DNA of 64,000 nt from Pseudoalteromonas luteoviolacea (lineage in GTDB: Bacteria; Pseudomonadota; Gammaproteobacteria; Enterobacterales; Alteromonadaceae), in assembly GCF_001696455.1 (NCBI RefSeq), contig NZ_MAUJ01000001.1:1364001-1428000 (forward strand). Reading direction: 5' to 3'. Of the stretch, positions 54,312 through 63,582 are shown piece after piece; the first letter of the stretch is position 1, and every line of letters starts with the position of its first letter. The position numbers were made by a program, and so were the translations under genes. The notes beneath the pieces were generated by a model, which had not been told where the DNA came from, searched no databases, and saw nothing but the letters and a program-made list of their open reading frames with translations.

Positions 54312-54638
54312 TGAATTTGTAAAAAATATTTTGTATACGAAATGTAAAAGAGAATCGATCATTTTTTTCAAATCTCTACACGCACTTTTCTCTCTCATTT
54401 TTGATTTAGATCAACTTGACATTTTTTGATAAAAGAAAACACGTTCACAAAATCACTATATATCCATAAAAAACATACAGATAGACAGAATAAAAAATTC
54501 ATCACACACCAGCAACCAAGGGTATATAAATATTTAAATACAGCTAAAAAAGCGTAAAAGTACATTTTTTTAAACTTTTATACTTATTTACCACACAATT
54601 CTTTCACTTTTCGTTGATATCAATTCCCCGTTCATGTT
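54312..54638. other. AT-rich non-coding gap
   Basis: About 330 bases between the shared module and the LuxR-upstream palindrome. Extremely AT-rich, with no gene I can support. Confidence 0.4.
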
Positions 54639-54664
54639 TAATTAATCGTGCGATTAATTAAATG
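54639..54664. promoter_or_regulatory. Perfect 26-base palindrome upstream of the LuxR-type gene
   Basis: TTTAATTAATCG (54639-54650) is mirrored exactly by CGATTAATTAAA (54653-54664) across a TG spacer, 88 bases before the LuxR start at 54753. Its size and symmetry fit the binding site of a dimeric regulator, possibly the LuxR protein acting on itself. Confidence 0.6.
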
Positions 54665-54752
54665 GAAGACCGTCAAAACAAGATCGGCTTAGATCCATAG
54701 AATCTATTAGCTGATGTGCCTTTTGAGATCGTATTTGTAAAGGAGAATGCAT

Positions 54753-55421
54753 ATGTTTTTGGGTTGCACTAAAGAATTGTCTAGCGTATTAAAAGCAATC
54801 GAATTGTTGAAAACATCGATTTTTGAACATTCACTAGATGGAACAATATTTCAAGAAGCGATGTCCTTCGCTGAGTCAGATGAACTTTATTTAGCACTAA
54901 TAGATAAAACTAGCTTAGAGGTTAAAACCGAATACTTACGTTCATTTCCCGAGCACTTTAAAGAAGATTTATTGACTGTTGCGAAACTTAAGAAGTTTAA
55001 AAACCTAAATTTACTAAAAAGCCTATGTAAAGACAGAAACCCATTGTCCGACGTAACCGTCTATGATTTAGATAACCCCAATTCAAAATATCTGACGCTG
55101 GTTGCTTTTAACAATAAGCGCTCAAACCGAAGCGCGCCAGCCTCTTATTTAATCGAACTTATATTGCCTTACCTTCACAAAGCACTCATTTCACGTTATC
55201 AATCAGATAAAACTAGTCGCTCTCCAATTAAGTCTCTTACCTGCCGAGAGAAAGAGGTTTTGGATTGGATTTCATCAGGTAAAACAAATGGTGAGATCGG
55301 CATGATCCTTGGTATTAGTCAATACACTGTAAAAAACCATGTCGCAAAAATATTAGAAAAGCTAAATGCTCCAAACCGCTCGGCGGCAATGGCGCTCAGT
55401 AAAGAGTTGGGCCACAGATAA
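54753..55421 (+). CDS. LuxR-family helix-turn-helix regulator (EpsA-like C-terminus)
   Basis: A 222-residue regulator with no autoinducer-domain signature in the N-terminal 150 residues. The C-terminal LuxR HTH is SLTCREKEVLDWISSGKTNG followed by EIGMILGISQYTVKNHVAKI, matching the pattern of EpsA-type regulators of exopolysaccharide genes. The ATG at 54753 is favoured over the one six bases earlier because AGGAG is then 7 bases away. It is the nearest dedicated regulator to the TauE/SafE gene and to the bmp module, so it is the leading candidate for controlling both. Confidence 0.85.
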   Translation: MFLGCTKELSSVLKAIELLKTSIFEHSLDGTIFQEAMSFAESDELYLALIDKTSLEVKTEYLRSFPEHFKEDLLTVAKLKKFKNLNLLKSLCKDRNPLSDVTVYDLDNPNSKYLTLVAFNNKRSNRSAPASYLIELILPYLHKALISRYQSDKTSRSPIKSLTCREKEVLDWISSGKTNGEIGMILGISQYTVKNHVAKILEKLNAPNRSAAMALSKELGHR

Positions 55422-55513
55422 CTTTAAGTTTGAGCTAAAGCATGAAAATACTCATGTATTGCGCTATACGTAAGGCAATGCATGGGTATCTTGCAAAAAT
55501 TGATTTTTTATCA

Positions 55514-55876
55514 TTATAGTTCAATACCATGTGACTCAGACCAAACCCTTAGTAACTCTAGAATTCCCAAAGCTGAACGGCCAAACTCGGTTAATTCGTA
55601 TGTTACAGCAAGGGGTCGATCACTAATTACTCTTCTGATCACCATCCCCTCCTGTTCTAGCTCTTTAAGTCGCTGGTCTACCATTTTTTTTGTTGCGCCA
55701 CCTAACAATCGCACCAAGTCGTTAAACCTCACAGGCTCATCTTTTAAGTGATAGATTATTGACCCTTTCCATTTGCCTCCAATTAAGCGCATTCCTTTCT
55801 CAATTGCACAGGGTTCATTACAAGCATCAACCACTATTTTTCTTCCTTTACTGTCTATTTTTACGGAGCTTTTCAT
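55514..55876 (-). CDS. HxlR-family transcriptional regulator
   Basis: A 120-residue MarR-like winged-helix protein of the HxlR family: CAIEKGMRLIGGKWKGSIIY with the redox-type cysteines at CNEPC near the N-terminus, and RFNDLVRLLGGATKKMVDQRL as the recognition part. Relatives sense quinones, aldehydes or other electrophiles through cysteines. It is divergent from the peroxiredoxin-like and KefF/KefC-like genes, its probable targets. Confidence 0.9.
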   Translation of the reverse strand: MKSSVKIDSKGRKIVVDACNEPCAIEKGMRLIGGKWKGSIIYHLKDEPVRFNDLVRLLGGATKKMVDQRLKELEQEGMVIRRVISDRPLAVTYELTEFGRSALGILELLRVWSESHGIEL

Positions 55877-55900
55877 AATGTTAACTCAAAAAATCTAGGT

Positions 55901-55950
55901 TACTAAAAGTATACTAATTGAAAATAACGATCAGGTATCTAAACTATACC
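55901..55950. promoter_or_regulatory. Candidate HxlR operators
   Basis: Two inverted-repeat sites lie just upstream of the HxlR start: AGTATACT (55908-55915) within TACT...AGTA symmetry, and GGTAT with ATACC (55934-55938 and 55946-55950) around a 7-base spacer. The remaining 365 bases before the peroxiredoxin-like gene hold no gene I can support. Confidence 0.4.
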
Positions 55951-56316
55951 GTATATTAACAATGAGAAAAAACAACAAAACAGCGGTTAAAATATGGGCT
56001 ATGCGTTGTTTGGAAGAGTGTAACTTGGCTTTCTAAAACAGTATATGGGTGGCGTATATACCGTAAAAACGGCTGGGGCGCCGCGTAAAGATGGCCGCGT
56101 AAATGCACAAGCATAGGCACTTAAATAACAAAGACAGCTTTTTTGATGGCAAATCTATTGAGGGTCTACTATTTCCTATGCACGTAAACTTTAAATTTTT
56201 TGATATGCCCCATTGCCATCGTTTGCTTGCTTCGACGTGATGAAGAACGCAGATAGTGCTTCTAACTAGCTGCATTTTGAAGCACGTTTATCACAATACT
56301 TTTAAGGAATACGAAT

Positions 56317-56862
56317 ATGTCTAACAGCGCTACAAACAAACTTCACCCAGGTACAAAGTTTCCTGAATTTACACTACCGCTTTTAAATGGAGAGATGCGA
56401 ACACTAGGTAAGCCCCACAATGGATGTGACTGGCAACTTGTGCTTATCTATCGGGGGCGGCATTGTCCATTATGTACTAAGTATATGAACCAACTGCAAA
56501 TATTAAAGGATGATTTTAAGAAAATAGGTGTAGATATCATCGCAGTATCTGGAGACAGTAAAGCACAACTTGAAGCCCACCTCGAGCAACTCACTGCCGA
56601 TTATGCGATCGCGTATGGCCTGTCGTTAGAACAAATGAAAGCATACGGACTGTATATCTCCGACCCTCGCTCAGAGCAAGAAACTGATCACCCTTTTTCA
56701 GAACCAGGATTATTTGTGATAAACGCTCAAGGTAATATTCAAGTGGTTGATATATCTAACAACCCTTTTGTTAGACCCGAGTTAGATGCTTTAAGAAGTG
56801 GCCTAGCGTGGATCCGTAACCCCGACAATAACTACCCAATACGAGGAATGCATGTATATTAA
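56317..56862 (+). CDS. Peroxiredoxin-like (AhpC/TSA fold) protein
   Basis: A 181-residue thioredoxin-fold protein with GTKFPEFTLPLLNG and the redox pair CPLC (C50 and C53) in IYRGRHCPLCTKYMNQL. Peroxiredoxins of this type reduce hydroperoxides. The strong AAGGAAT site precedes the ATG. It is 74 bases upstream of a KefF-like gene and probably in the same stress operon. Confidence 0.88.
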   Translation: MSNSATNKLHPGTKFPEFTLPLLNGEMRTLGKPHNGCDWQLVLIYRGRHCPLCTKYMNQLQILKDDFKKIGVDIIAVSGDSKAQLEAHLEQLTADYAIAYGLSLEQMKAYGLYISDPRSEQETDHPFSEPGLFVINAQGNIQVVDISNNPFVRPELDALRSGLAWIRNPDNNYPIRGMHVY

Positions 56863-56935
56863 CTACAGGTTAGTGGTATGTTGCTGACTAGGTACACACC
56901 AATATGTTGCATAGACTTATATACGGCGGTTTAAT

Positions 56936-57559
56936 ATGAAAAAGAATAGAATACTGCTTCTTTTTGCACACCCTTCACAGCATCGTTCGAATGTTAATGC
57001 TCCTTTGTTTGAATATGCGAAATCCTTAGATTACGTTACAGCTGTTGATTTATATGCAAAATACCCAACGTATCAAATTGATATTGATGACGAACAACAG
57101 CTGCTAAACGCGCATGATGTCGTAATATTTCAATTCCCTTTTTATTGGTATTCAACACCTTCAATTCTAAAAGAATGGCAAGATCTGGTACTGGAATACG
57201 GATATGCATATGGACAAGATGGTAAAGCACTGCAAGGTAAACTGTTTATCTGTGCAATCAGTGCAGGTGGCAAAGAAGAAGCCTATCGGGCAAAAGGTTA
57301 TAATCATTTTACCGTCAGAGAGCTGCTGCAACCTCTTGAGCAGACAGCATATATAACAGGCATGACCTACTTACCGCCATTCGCATTGTTCAGTAGTCGC
57401 TCCGCACAATTCGATCACGCACTTTCATCACACCTAGCCCAATGGAAGTTGCTACTTCAAGCACTGTATCACAATTCGATTGACGTAAGAGCTACTGAGT
57501 CACTGATCACTATAAATGAACTTTTGGGTGGCAGCAAAACGCAGGGGGATAAAGCATGA
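56936..57559 (+). CDS. KefF/KefG-like flavodoxin-fold ancillary protein
   Basis: A 207-residue NAD(P)H-quinone-oxidoreductase fold protein. FMN-loop features are LLLFAHPSQHRSNVN, VVIFQFPFYWYSTPSILKEWQD and AISAGGKEEAY. KefF and KefG are such proteins that activate the potassium efflux system. It overlaps the KefC-like gene by 4 bases (ATGA), the arrangement seen for kefF-kefC and kefG-kefB. Confidence 0.87.
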   Translation: MKKNRILLLFAHPSQHRSNVNAPLFEYAKSLDYVTAVDLYAKYPTYQIDIDDEQQLLNAHDVVIFQFPFYWYSTPSILKEWQDLVLEYGYAYGQDGKALQGKLFICAISAGGKEEAYRAKGYNHFTVRELLQPLEQTAYITGMTYLPPFALFSSRSAQFDHALSSHLAQWKLLLQALYHNSIDVRATESLITINELLGGSKTQGDKA

Positions 57560-59469
57560 CAATTTACTTTATTCAAGCATTTGTATATCTGCTGGCCGCA
57601 GTAATCACTGTCCCTCTTGCTAAAAAGCTTGGGCTAGGTTCGGTGCTGGGGTACTTAATCGCCGGGGTTATCATTGGCCCAGTTACTGGCATAGTGGGAC
57701 AAGAGACTGTAACAATTCAACATTTTGCAGAGTTTGGCGTGGTCATGATGCTTTTTTTGGTGGGGCTCGAACTACACCCACAAATGCTTTGGAAAATGCG
57801 CAATCGATTAATCGGACTTGGTGGATTGCAGGTTTTATTAAGTACTATATTAATAAGCTTGGTTACTTATCTTCTGGGACAAGCTTTCACCGTCGCTATC
57901 GCCGTGGGTTTGATATTTTCACTGTCTTCTACCGCGATTGTTCTACAGACTTTTAATGAAAAAGGCCTCAGTAAAACTGACGGGGGCAAAAACGCTTTTT
58001 CTGTTTTATTGATGCAAGATATCGCTGTTATTCCTATGCTGGCCTTTATTCCCATGCTAGCACTGCCCGAGTTGGTAGCTTTAGCAGAACAAGGCAAAGT
58101 TGCTGCACAACACCACGAAGAGCTTAGCTTAGTTGCTGGCTTACCTACCTGGGCTTATGCACTTGCCATTTTAGCAAGTATCAGTAGTGTCGTTGTTCTA
58201 GGGCATTTTTTGAGTCGTCCACTATTTCATTATGTCGCTCAGTCTGGTCTTAGAGAAATCTTCGTAGCAACAGCGCTGCTCATTGTAATTGGCATCGCTG
58301 CACTTATGAGCCTAGTCGGTTTATCACCAGCCCTAGGGACCTTTATGGCCGGAGTCGTTCTGGCAAATAGCGAGTTTAGGCACGAGTTAGAGTCAAATAT
58401 TGAGCCATTCAAGGGGTTACTCTTAGGACTTTTCTTTATAACCGTTGGCGCAGGTATAGACTTTAATGTGCTAACCAGTCATTTTGCTGTCGTCGTAGGT
58501 TTAACTGTGGCTGTTATGGTTATAAAAGGTGGTGTGCTTTGGGGGCTTGCGAGCCTATTCAAAATTCGCAACAGTGATCGATGGTTGTTTGCTTTAAGTC
58601 TTGCTCAAGCAGGTGAATTTGGCTTTGTGTTACTTAGCTTTTCCATTCAAAACAGTGTTATACCTGACCACGTTGCACAGATACTGCAACTTGTCGTAGC
58701 ACTATCGATGTTCCTTACTCCCTCTCTATTCATTTTATTTGAGAAGGTAATAATGCCTCGTTACCAGACGACAAACAGTTCTCAACCTTTTGATGTGATA
58801 GATGAGAAAGGAAAAGTGATAATCGCTGGGGGCGGCCGCTTTGGCCAAGTTGTAAATAGGCTGCTTGTTGCAAATGACATTAAAACAGTTGTTATGGATC
58901 TAGATGCATCCCAGGTTGAGAATCTCAGAACAATCAAAATAAAAACCTTCTTTGGTGACGCGACAAGACCCGAATTGCTGCATACAGCAGGTATCGACAA
59001 TGCGAGTGCACTTGTTGTGGCAATAGACGATAGAGAAAGCGCTAAAAGTCTCGTGCATTATGCCAAGCAGAGCTTCCCAAACATCAAAATCATCACTCGT
59101 GCATATGATAGAGGGCATAATTATGAGCTCAGGCAAGCTGGAGCCGATATCATTGTCAATGAGACTTATCACTCAGCCCTTGAGGTAGGTGCTCAAGCCA
59201 TGACGTCTTTAGGTTACCATCCCTTTTTAGTCGAGCAGAAAAAATTTGCGTTTATCAAAACAGAAGTTCAAGCCTCTCAGCATTTATACGAGCGGTGGTC
59301 ACTAAGAAGTGAAGGTGAACAGTATGATCACGATTACCGCAAACTGTTTATGCAGATTGAAGAAGCCATCAAAGAAGCCATGCAATCAGATCGACTTGAT
59401 AAGCATAGCCACGATGAGCGAGGGTGGACACCGCCACCCAAGGGGTATGAAAATGATTTTGACTCATAA
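57556..59469 (+). CDS. Glutathione-regulated potassium-efflux antiporter (KefB/KefC-like)
   Basis: A 637-residue CPA2 antiporter: about 12 membrane segments in the first 400 residues with LGYLIAGVIIGPVTGIVG and FMAGVVLANSEFRHE, then a C-terminal RCK/TrkA-N domain (from about residue 415, KVIIAGGGRFGQVVNRLL). Electrophile-glutathione adducts open it, letting potassium out and acidifying the cytoplasm for protection. It follows its KefF-like partner by ATGA overlap. Confidence 0.9.
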   Translation: MTIYFIQAFVYLLAAVITVPLAKKLGLGSVLGYLIAGVIIGPVTGIVGQETVTIQHFAEFGVVMMLFLVGLELHPQMLWKMRNRLIGLGGLQVLLSTILISLVTYLLGQAFTVAIAVGLIFSLSSTAIVLQTFNEKGLSKTDGGKNAFSVLLMQDIAVIPMLAFIPMLALPELVALAEQGKVAAQHHEELSLVAGLPTWAYALAILASISSVVVLGHFLSRPLFHYVAQSGLREIFVATALLIVIGIAALMSLVGLSPALGTFMAGVVLANSEFRHELESNIEPFKGLLLGLFFITVGAGIDFNVLTSHFAVVVGLTVAVMVIKGGVLWGLASLFKIRNSDRWLFALSLAQAGEFGFVLLSFSIQNSVIPDHVAQILQLVVALSMFLTPSLFILFEKVIMPRYQTTNSSQPFDVIDEKGKVIIAGGGRFGQVVNRLLVANDIKTVVMDLDASQVENLRTIKIKTFFGDATRPELLHTAGIDNASALVVAIDDRESAKSLVHYAKQSFPNIKIITRAYDRGHNYELRQAGADIIVNETYHSALEVGAQAMTSLGYHPFLVEQKKFAFIKTEVQASQHLYERWSLRSEGEQYDHDYRKLFMQIEEAIKEAMQSDRLDKHSHDERGWTPPPKGYENDFDS

Positions 59470-59543
59470 CAGGTAAATATTAGAAGTATGAGCATCTCTA
59501 ATATTGATGTGTTATATATTTGCAAACACCTAAGGAATGATAT

Positions 59544-59666
59544 TTACCTCGGGTTATCTTCATACCGATTGTCATTTAAATCCGGATTAACCGCAGTGAC
59601 CACGTAACCTGTGAGCACAGAGGAAAGATTAATGGGCTTTGTGACATTAATCTTTTCACTGTTCAT
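59544..59666 (-). CDS. Possible 40-residue peptide
   Basis: A short frame starting MNSEKINVTKPINLSSVLTG and ending DNRYEDNPR, with a loosely placed GGAGA site 11 bases upstream. The sequence is not strongly hydrophobic and has no cysteine. I do not recognise it. It could be chance. Confidence 0.25.
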   Translation of the reverse strand: MNSEKINVTKPINLSSVLTGYVVTAVNPDLNDNRYEDNPR

Positions 59667-59791
59667 ATAGTCTCGGTCTCCTTGCAGACCGAAAGCAATC
59701 TTATTGTCATAAAATATATAAATGTGACTTAACGATATGAAAATGTGGCGCAACTGTTCCTGTGTAGATGTCTAGTGGAATACTAAAGCAA

Positions 59792-59851
59792 AGCTTTTTG
59801 GCGTCCGAGCCAAAAGGTTTCGTTGCGACATATATTCGACAGTAAAGTCGA
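59792..59851. other. Tandem hairpins of unknown function
   Basis: CTTTTTGGC (59792-59800) pairs with GCCAAAAGG (59807-59815), 8 of 9 standard pairs plus a wobble, and ATTCGAC (59832-59838) pairs exactly with GTCGAAT (59845-59851). Two stems in about 60 bases, in non-coding DNA, may mark a small structured RNA or a leader. A T-run is absent. Confidence 0.35.
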
Positions 59852-59951
59852 ATAGGTGCAGGCTGTTAAAGTGAAAATAAACTAAAGAAATACGGAAGAT
59901 TCATACATAATACACTTAAGAATAACTGTAAACGCATCCAATCGATCGCGA

Positions 59952-60458
59952 TTAGTTGTCTAACACATAGCCCAAAATCACGCTATTTTGCGATCCACTG
60001 GTCCGTTTATTGGGGTCACAAAAAGTCTCGTAAATTGTAAAACCAGCATTCTTCATCATCCCCGCGGACGCTAAGTTTTCTTCGTGGCGTTCAATGAGAA
60101 CAAGCTTCGAGTTAAGAGTCTGCGCTTTGAGTACACACTCCCTTAATAATTGGGACGCAATCCCCTTTTTGGCATGTTTTTTTGATACGACAACATCACC
60201 GATGAATGATGCTTCAGTCGCTCGACCATATTTCTCCACATAGTTAGGTGCATCTATACCAGAGATAAGAATTGCAAACCCAACTATTTCGTCTTCGTAA
60301 AGCGCTACGGTGGCAAACGCCTTGCCACTTTCTACGAGCTGCAGCTCGTCGTTCACCCCTTCTTCTGTCAGGTAATTCCACTCATTGGGTCCATGCTCCC
60401 AAAGTAGCGATTTTAGTTCTCCTACTTCTGTGGCTTTGGCCAGCCTATAACTAATCAC
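59952..60458 (-). CDS. GNAT-family N-acetyltransferase
   Basis: A 168-residue acetyltransferase starting GTG (AGGGAG stands 8 bases ahead). The CoA-binding loop is VVSKKHAKKGIASQLLRECVLKA and the following LVLIERHEENLASAGMMKNAGF is the usual strand-helix. The substrate is unknown. It is on the same strand as the DUF3088 gene, 94 bases downstream of it. Confidence 0.88.
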   Translation of the reverse strand: MISYRLAKATEVGELKSLLWEHGPNEWNYLTEEGVNDELQLVESGKAFATVALYEDEIVGFAILISGIDAPNYVEKYGRATEASFIGDVVVSKKHAKKGIASQLLRECVLKAQTLNSKLVLIERHEENLASAGMMKNAGFTIYETFCDPNKRTSGSQNSVILGYVLDN

Positions 60459-60552
60459 TACAATAACTCCCTTATCATATATTTATAATCAGAGGTCTGA
60501 CTTCGACCCAGTTAGCAAATCTAGAATATAAATCTTCAAACCCTAACGTACA

Positions 60553-60852
60553 TTACGGGTGAGCTGCGGCTCCACCATACTTATCAGCAAGATAGTTAAT
60601 AATTTCCACAGGTGAAGTAATAGTTTCACCACTTTCTATAACCAATACAGGCAACCACTGCTTATCTTCTCCGAGTAATTCGACTAGCGCCTTGCGAGGA
60701 CGTTTAAAGTCAAGACGCTGTACATTCACTTCATCTTTCCAGTGAGAATTAACAGCTAAAGCCCCTTCAATCATTGCGCAGTGCGAACAAATCCACATTT
60801 TTCCAGGTCCATCTTCAAATGGCATTTTTAAAACAAAGAGCTTTGGCTTCAT
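60553..60852 (-). CDS. DUF3088 (thioredoxin-like) protein
   Basis: A 99-residue protein matching the DUF3088 pattern: LFVLKMPFEDGPGKMWICSHCA with a CSHC redox-like pair, EGALAVNS, and RPRKALVELLGEDKQWLPVLVIESGE. It may have a thioredoxin fold. Function unknown. Confidence 0.8.
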   Translation of the reverse strand: MKPKLFVLKMPFEDGPGKMWICSHCAMIEGALAVNSHWKDEVNVQRLDFKRPRKALVELLGEDKQWLPVLVIESGETITSPVEIINYLADKYGGAAAHP

Positions 60853-61530
60853 ATTTATATAACTTCCTAAAAAAAATTTAAATTTAGCTAGAATTATTCA
60901 GACAACTAAAGACGAAAATAAATCATAACATGTACACTCTCAATTAATAACCACTTAGATTACTACCCTCAGTCCAGCAATAAAGTATTGAATCGCTGTG
61001 AGCCCCCTACTTTGGCTCCTATTACTATTCACCATTAGAAAGCTGGCATTGTAACTTCGTAAACCCCAGCGCAAAAAGCTTGTGAGTGGCACATAAAAAG
61101 CTTTATAAACTCGCTTTTAATACTAAAAAGGCAACTCCAAAGCGTCTATTAATCTCGAAAATCTCTCCATCTCAGCTTACACAAAGAAAAAATGAATATA
61201 TTCATTCGGCGTAAACTCTTACACGGACCATATAAAAATGGGGGTGGCAACGGTGCTGTTTTGGTATTTGCAAGCATTGAAATGAAAATAAATTAGAATA
61301 TAAGCTTTATAAACAAAGAATTATTTATTGCAAATGCACATTGATTACAACCTCACATTTCAATTGATTATCATAGACTTGCGTTGCCATAATATAACTT
61401 AAATATAACCACTAAAACCACTCAAGATTATGTGTTATTTCTTGTTGACTAGGTTAACTTTCCTTTATTAACTTGTTATTGCGCTCTACTGAACGCACAA
61501 CAATAAAATTGATAAACAACAGGAAAAGAC
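60853..61530. other. Non-coding gap
   Basis: About 680 bases. The only structure noted is GAGCC with GGCTC (61000-61018), a weak hairpin. Nothing else can be supported. Confidence 0.4.
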
Positions 61531-61908
61531 ATGAAGACAACAATAAAAGCACTTACATTAATAGCGAGTACAGTATTCGCGGGACAAGCATTCTCTGCAG
61601 AATTAGTATGTGCCGTATATGCAAAAAGTGGTGGCAGCTCATGGGGTAACGGCACTGCGAACTGTGAGGCTTTCGATTACTCATTCGGAAACTCTACAGG
61701 GGGTCGATTTTACCTTAAAGGGGTAACTAAACAGATTAAAGAAGTACGATGGAGTGGAGCTGCCCGATGCGGTACCACGACAAGTTCTAGCTGTAGCGCC
61801 ACAATTCGTGCCTATGGTACTAATTCTGCAAGTGCTACTATCTTGTATACAGATGGTACTTGGGAACAAACAAACACAGCAAGAGCAAGCTATGAAACAG
61901 GCCATTAA
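61531..61908 (+). CDS. Small secreted cysteine-containing protein
   Basis: A 125-residue protein with a clear signal peptide (MKTTIKALTLIASTVFAGQA, cleavage near AFSA|ELV). The mature 100 residues are rich in Ser, Thr, Gly and Asn and contain four cysteines, suggesting two disulfides. The ATG has AGGAAA ahead. No family recognised. Extracellular or periplasmic; its role could be structural or antagonistic, but nothing fixes it. Confidence 0.78.
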   Translation: MKTTIKALTLIASTVFAGQAFSAELVCAVYAKSGGSSWGNGTANCEAFDYSFGNSTGGRFYLKGVTKQIKEVRWSGAARCGTTTSSSCSATIRAYGTNSASATILYTDGTWEQTNTARASYETGH

Positions 61909-62071
61909 TTGAGAATTAGTTAGATAATTTGCAGCACCTGTTGTTTGTTGTAGGTACTGCTTTTCGACTACTGACCTTGAGGTTACACACTCAGATTAGT
62001 GTTTTCGGCTTTCAACTCGTCATCACATGGGTGGTCGCGGCGCAAATGAATTTAGTCATCGGGATAATTCA

Positions 62072-62539
62072 TCATGGTACAGAATCATCTTCAGTTTCGA
62101 ACCAAATATCATATTTGTCGCCTTGCCATTTCAACGCAGTATACAAATATGCTGTGAATAATAATATCAGCCCGCCTACCAGAGCAGCTTCACTGTATAA
62201 CCCCAGCAAGCAAAAAGTAAGGCCAAACATATGGCACTGTATTTCAACTCGCGTAGCAGTCGCTCTACTCGGCCTTATTTGTAAATAGTTAAACGCAAAG
62301 CAAATTTTCAGCAAAACAGGCAAGTTTTTCCAATTATCTGAATACCTGTCTATTTTGATTTCGGCATCGAACAAGGCATCGATACTTATCTCCAGTGCTG
62401 CCGCAATACACTTTTGTGACTCTAAGCTCGCATTTGCGCCACTTTCAATACGTTGGATAGTTCTTACGCTCAACCCTGACATATGTGCCAACTGGTCTTG
62501 GGTCAACCCCCTGCTTAATCTCAGCTGTTTTAAAACCAT
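62072..62539 (-). CDS. XRE-family regulator with two C-terminal membrane segments
   Basis: A 155-residue protein. Residues 1-55 are a XRE helix-turn-helix (LKQLRLSRGLTQDQLAHMSG then LSVRTIQRIESGANASLES). The C-terminal part has two hydrophobic stretches (about 100-140; HMFGLTFCLLGLYSEAALVG and LILLFTAYLYTALKW), as in the HTH plus 2TM family. The start at 62539 is preferred because GGGAGAG stands just ahead. It is probably a membrane-anchored sensor of unknown input. Confidence 0.85.
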   Translation of the reverse strand: MVLKQLRLSRGLTQDQLAHMSGLSVRTIQRIESGANASLESQKCIAAALEISIDALFDAEIKIDRYSDNWKNLPVLLKICFAFNYLQIRPSRATATRVEIQCHMFGLTFCLLGLYSEAALVGGLILLFTAYLYTALKWQGDKYDIWFETEDDSVP

Positions 62540-62752
62540 GTTATGCTCTCCCATTATCAATCTCTATATAATGACCTAGGTACATCGTTATTGGTTACGG
62601 CATTTACCCGACACATGGACGACAATTGCTCGACATATTTAGGTGTTTATCAGCTAAAAACACCTAACATCATAAAAGTATTATTAATAATTTACATCTC
62701 AAACCAAGCTTCGTATTTTAAAGCAATACATGGATAAGTTTAGTTTGCCGCT

Positions 62753-63271
62753 TTACTTTTCAACTTTATCTAAGAAAGTCCCCGCATCTGAGCGATAGTG
62801 TCGATAAAGACCTACAACACCACTTACGACAAAGCATAGCTCCAATAAAATAGCGACAGGAGACAGCAAAATAATATTGTGCACCAACCAAATTGAGCCA
62901 CCAATTACCATCAAAATACGCATTTTTTTATCTTTGCAAAACCCTGACATCGTTATAAATACCGTTGCACTTAGCCCTAACAAACTCAACAGCCCAGTGT
63001 AAGTGAAAAATGTAACCCCAACGCTCATTGATAAGAAAAAGGTCGCAAGCTTAAAGCTCTGCCACCTGAGGTTTATTAAAAACCGGACGCTTGAAAGAAG
63101 GAAGATAAATCCGGCGGTAGCTTGTCCCAACAAAAAGTAATGAACTCCGTTAAACAAGCAGCTTAGAGAAAGTAACACTAACAAGTGCTGCTTTTGTTTC
63201 ATCTGCATAGCAGTACCTTCAACTACTAATGCGATTGTTACCAGAACCTGCGATACAATAAAAGCGGACAT
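62753..63271 (-). CDS. YgjV-family inner-membrane protein
   Basis: A 172-residue protein with about six hydrophobic segments (MSAFIVSQVLVTIALVVEGT and following), and the family-like GSIWLVHNIILLSPVAILLE segment. The family, YgjV, has no fixed role. The ATG has AAGGAG ahead. Its neighbour upstream lies 311 bases away. Confidence 0.8.
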   Translation of the reverse strand: MSAFIVSQVLVTIALVVEGTAMQMKQKQHLLVLLSLSCLFNGVHYFLLGQATAGFIFLLSSVRFLINLRWQSFKLATFFLSMSVGVTFFTYTGLLSLLGLSATVFITMSGFCKDKKMRILMVIGGSIWLVHNIILLSPVAILLELCFVVSGVVGLYRHYRSDAGTFLDKVEK

Positions 63272-63582
63272 ATTACTCCTTGCTTATTTTCAGATGACTG
63301 CGGTGTTTTTTACCAAGCTCAAATAGTAGAAAAGCCAAAATTAAGTCTTTCAGGAAAAATACCTAATCTAAAAAATCATCCTTTATCAATTTCCGCTAGG
63401 CTCTAATAACCATGCGTATGAAGCGATTAAGAATTAAAATGGTTTCTTCAAACTCAGATATTAAAGTGATATTTTTAGCGTAAAATAAAGGACTGCGCCC
63501 AGCATCTTTACAGTACTAACCCAGTGATGACATACAAATAATCTTAACTTCTATGTTCAGAAGTAAGCCCTAAGTAAAAACG
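63272..63582. other. Non-coding gap
   Basis: About 310 bases between the YgjV-family gene and the methyltransferase 3' end. I see no gene or strong repeat. Confidence 0.4.

Noticed and set aside
56045-56116. Short rightward reading frame MGGVYTVKTAGAPRKDGRVN, 23 codons, more GC-rich than its surroundings
   Set aside because: It looks faintly protein-like but is very short, lacks a ribosome-binding site and matches nothing I recognise. It may be a relic. An opposite-strand 80-codon frame here looks like chance.
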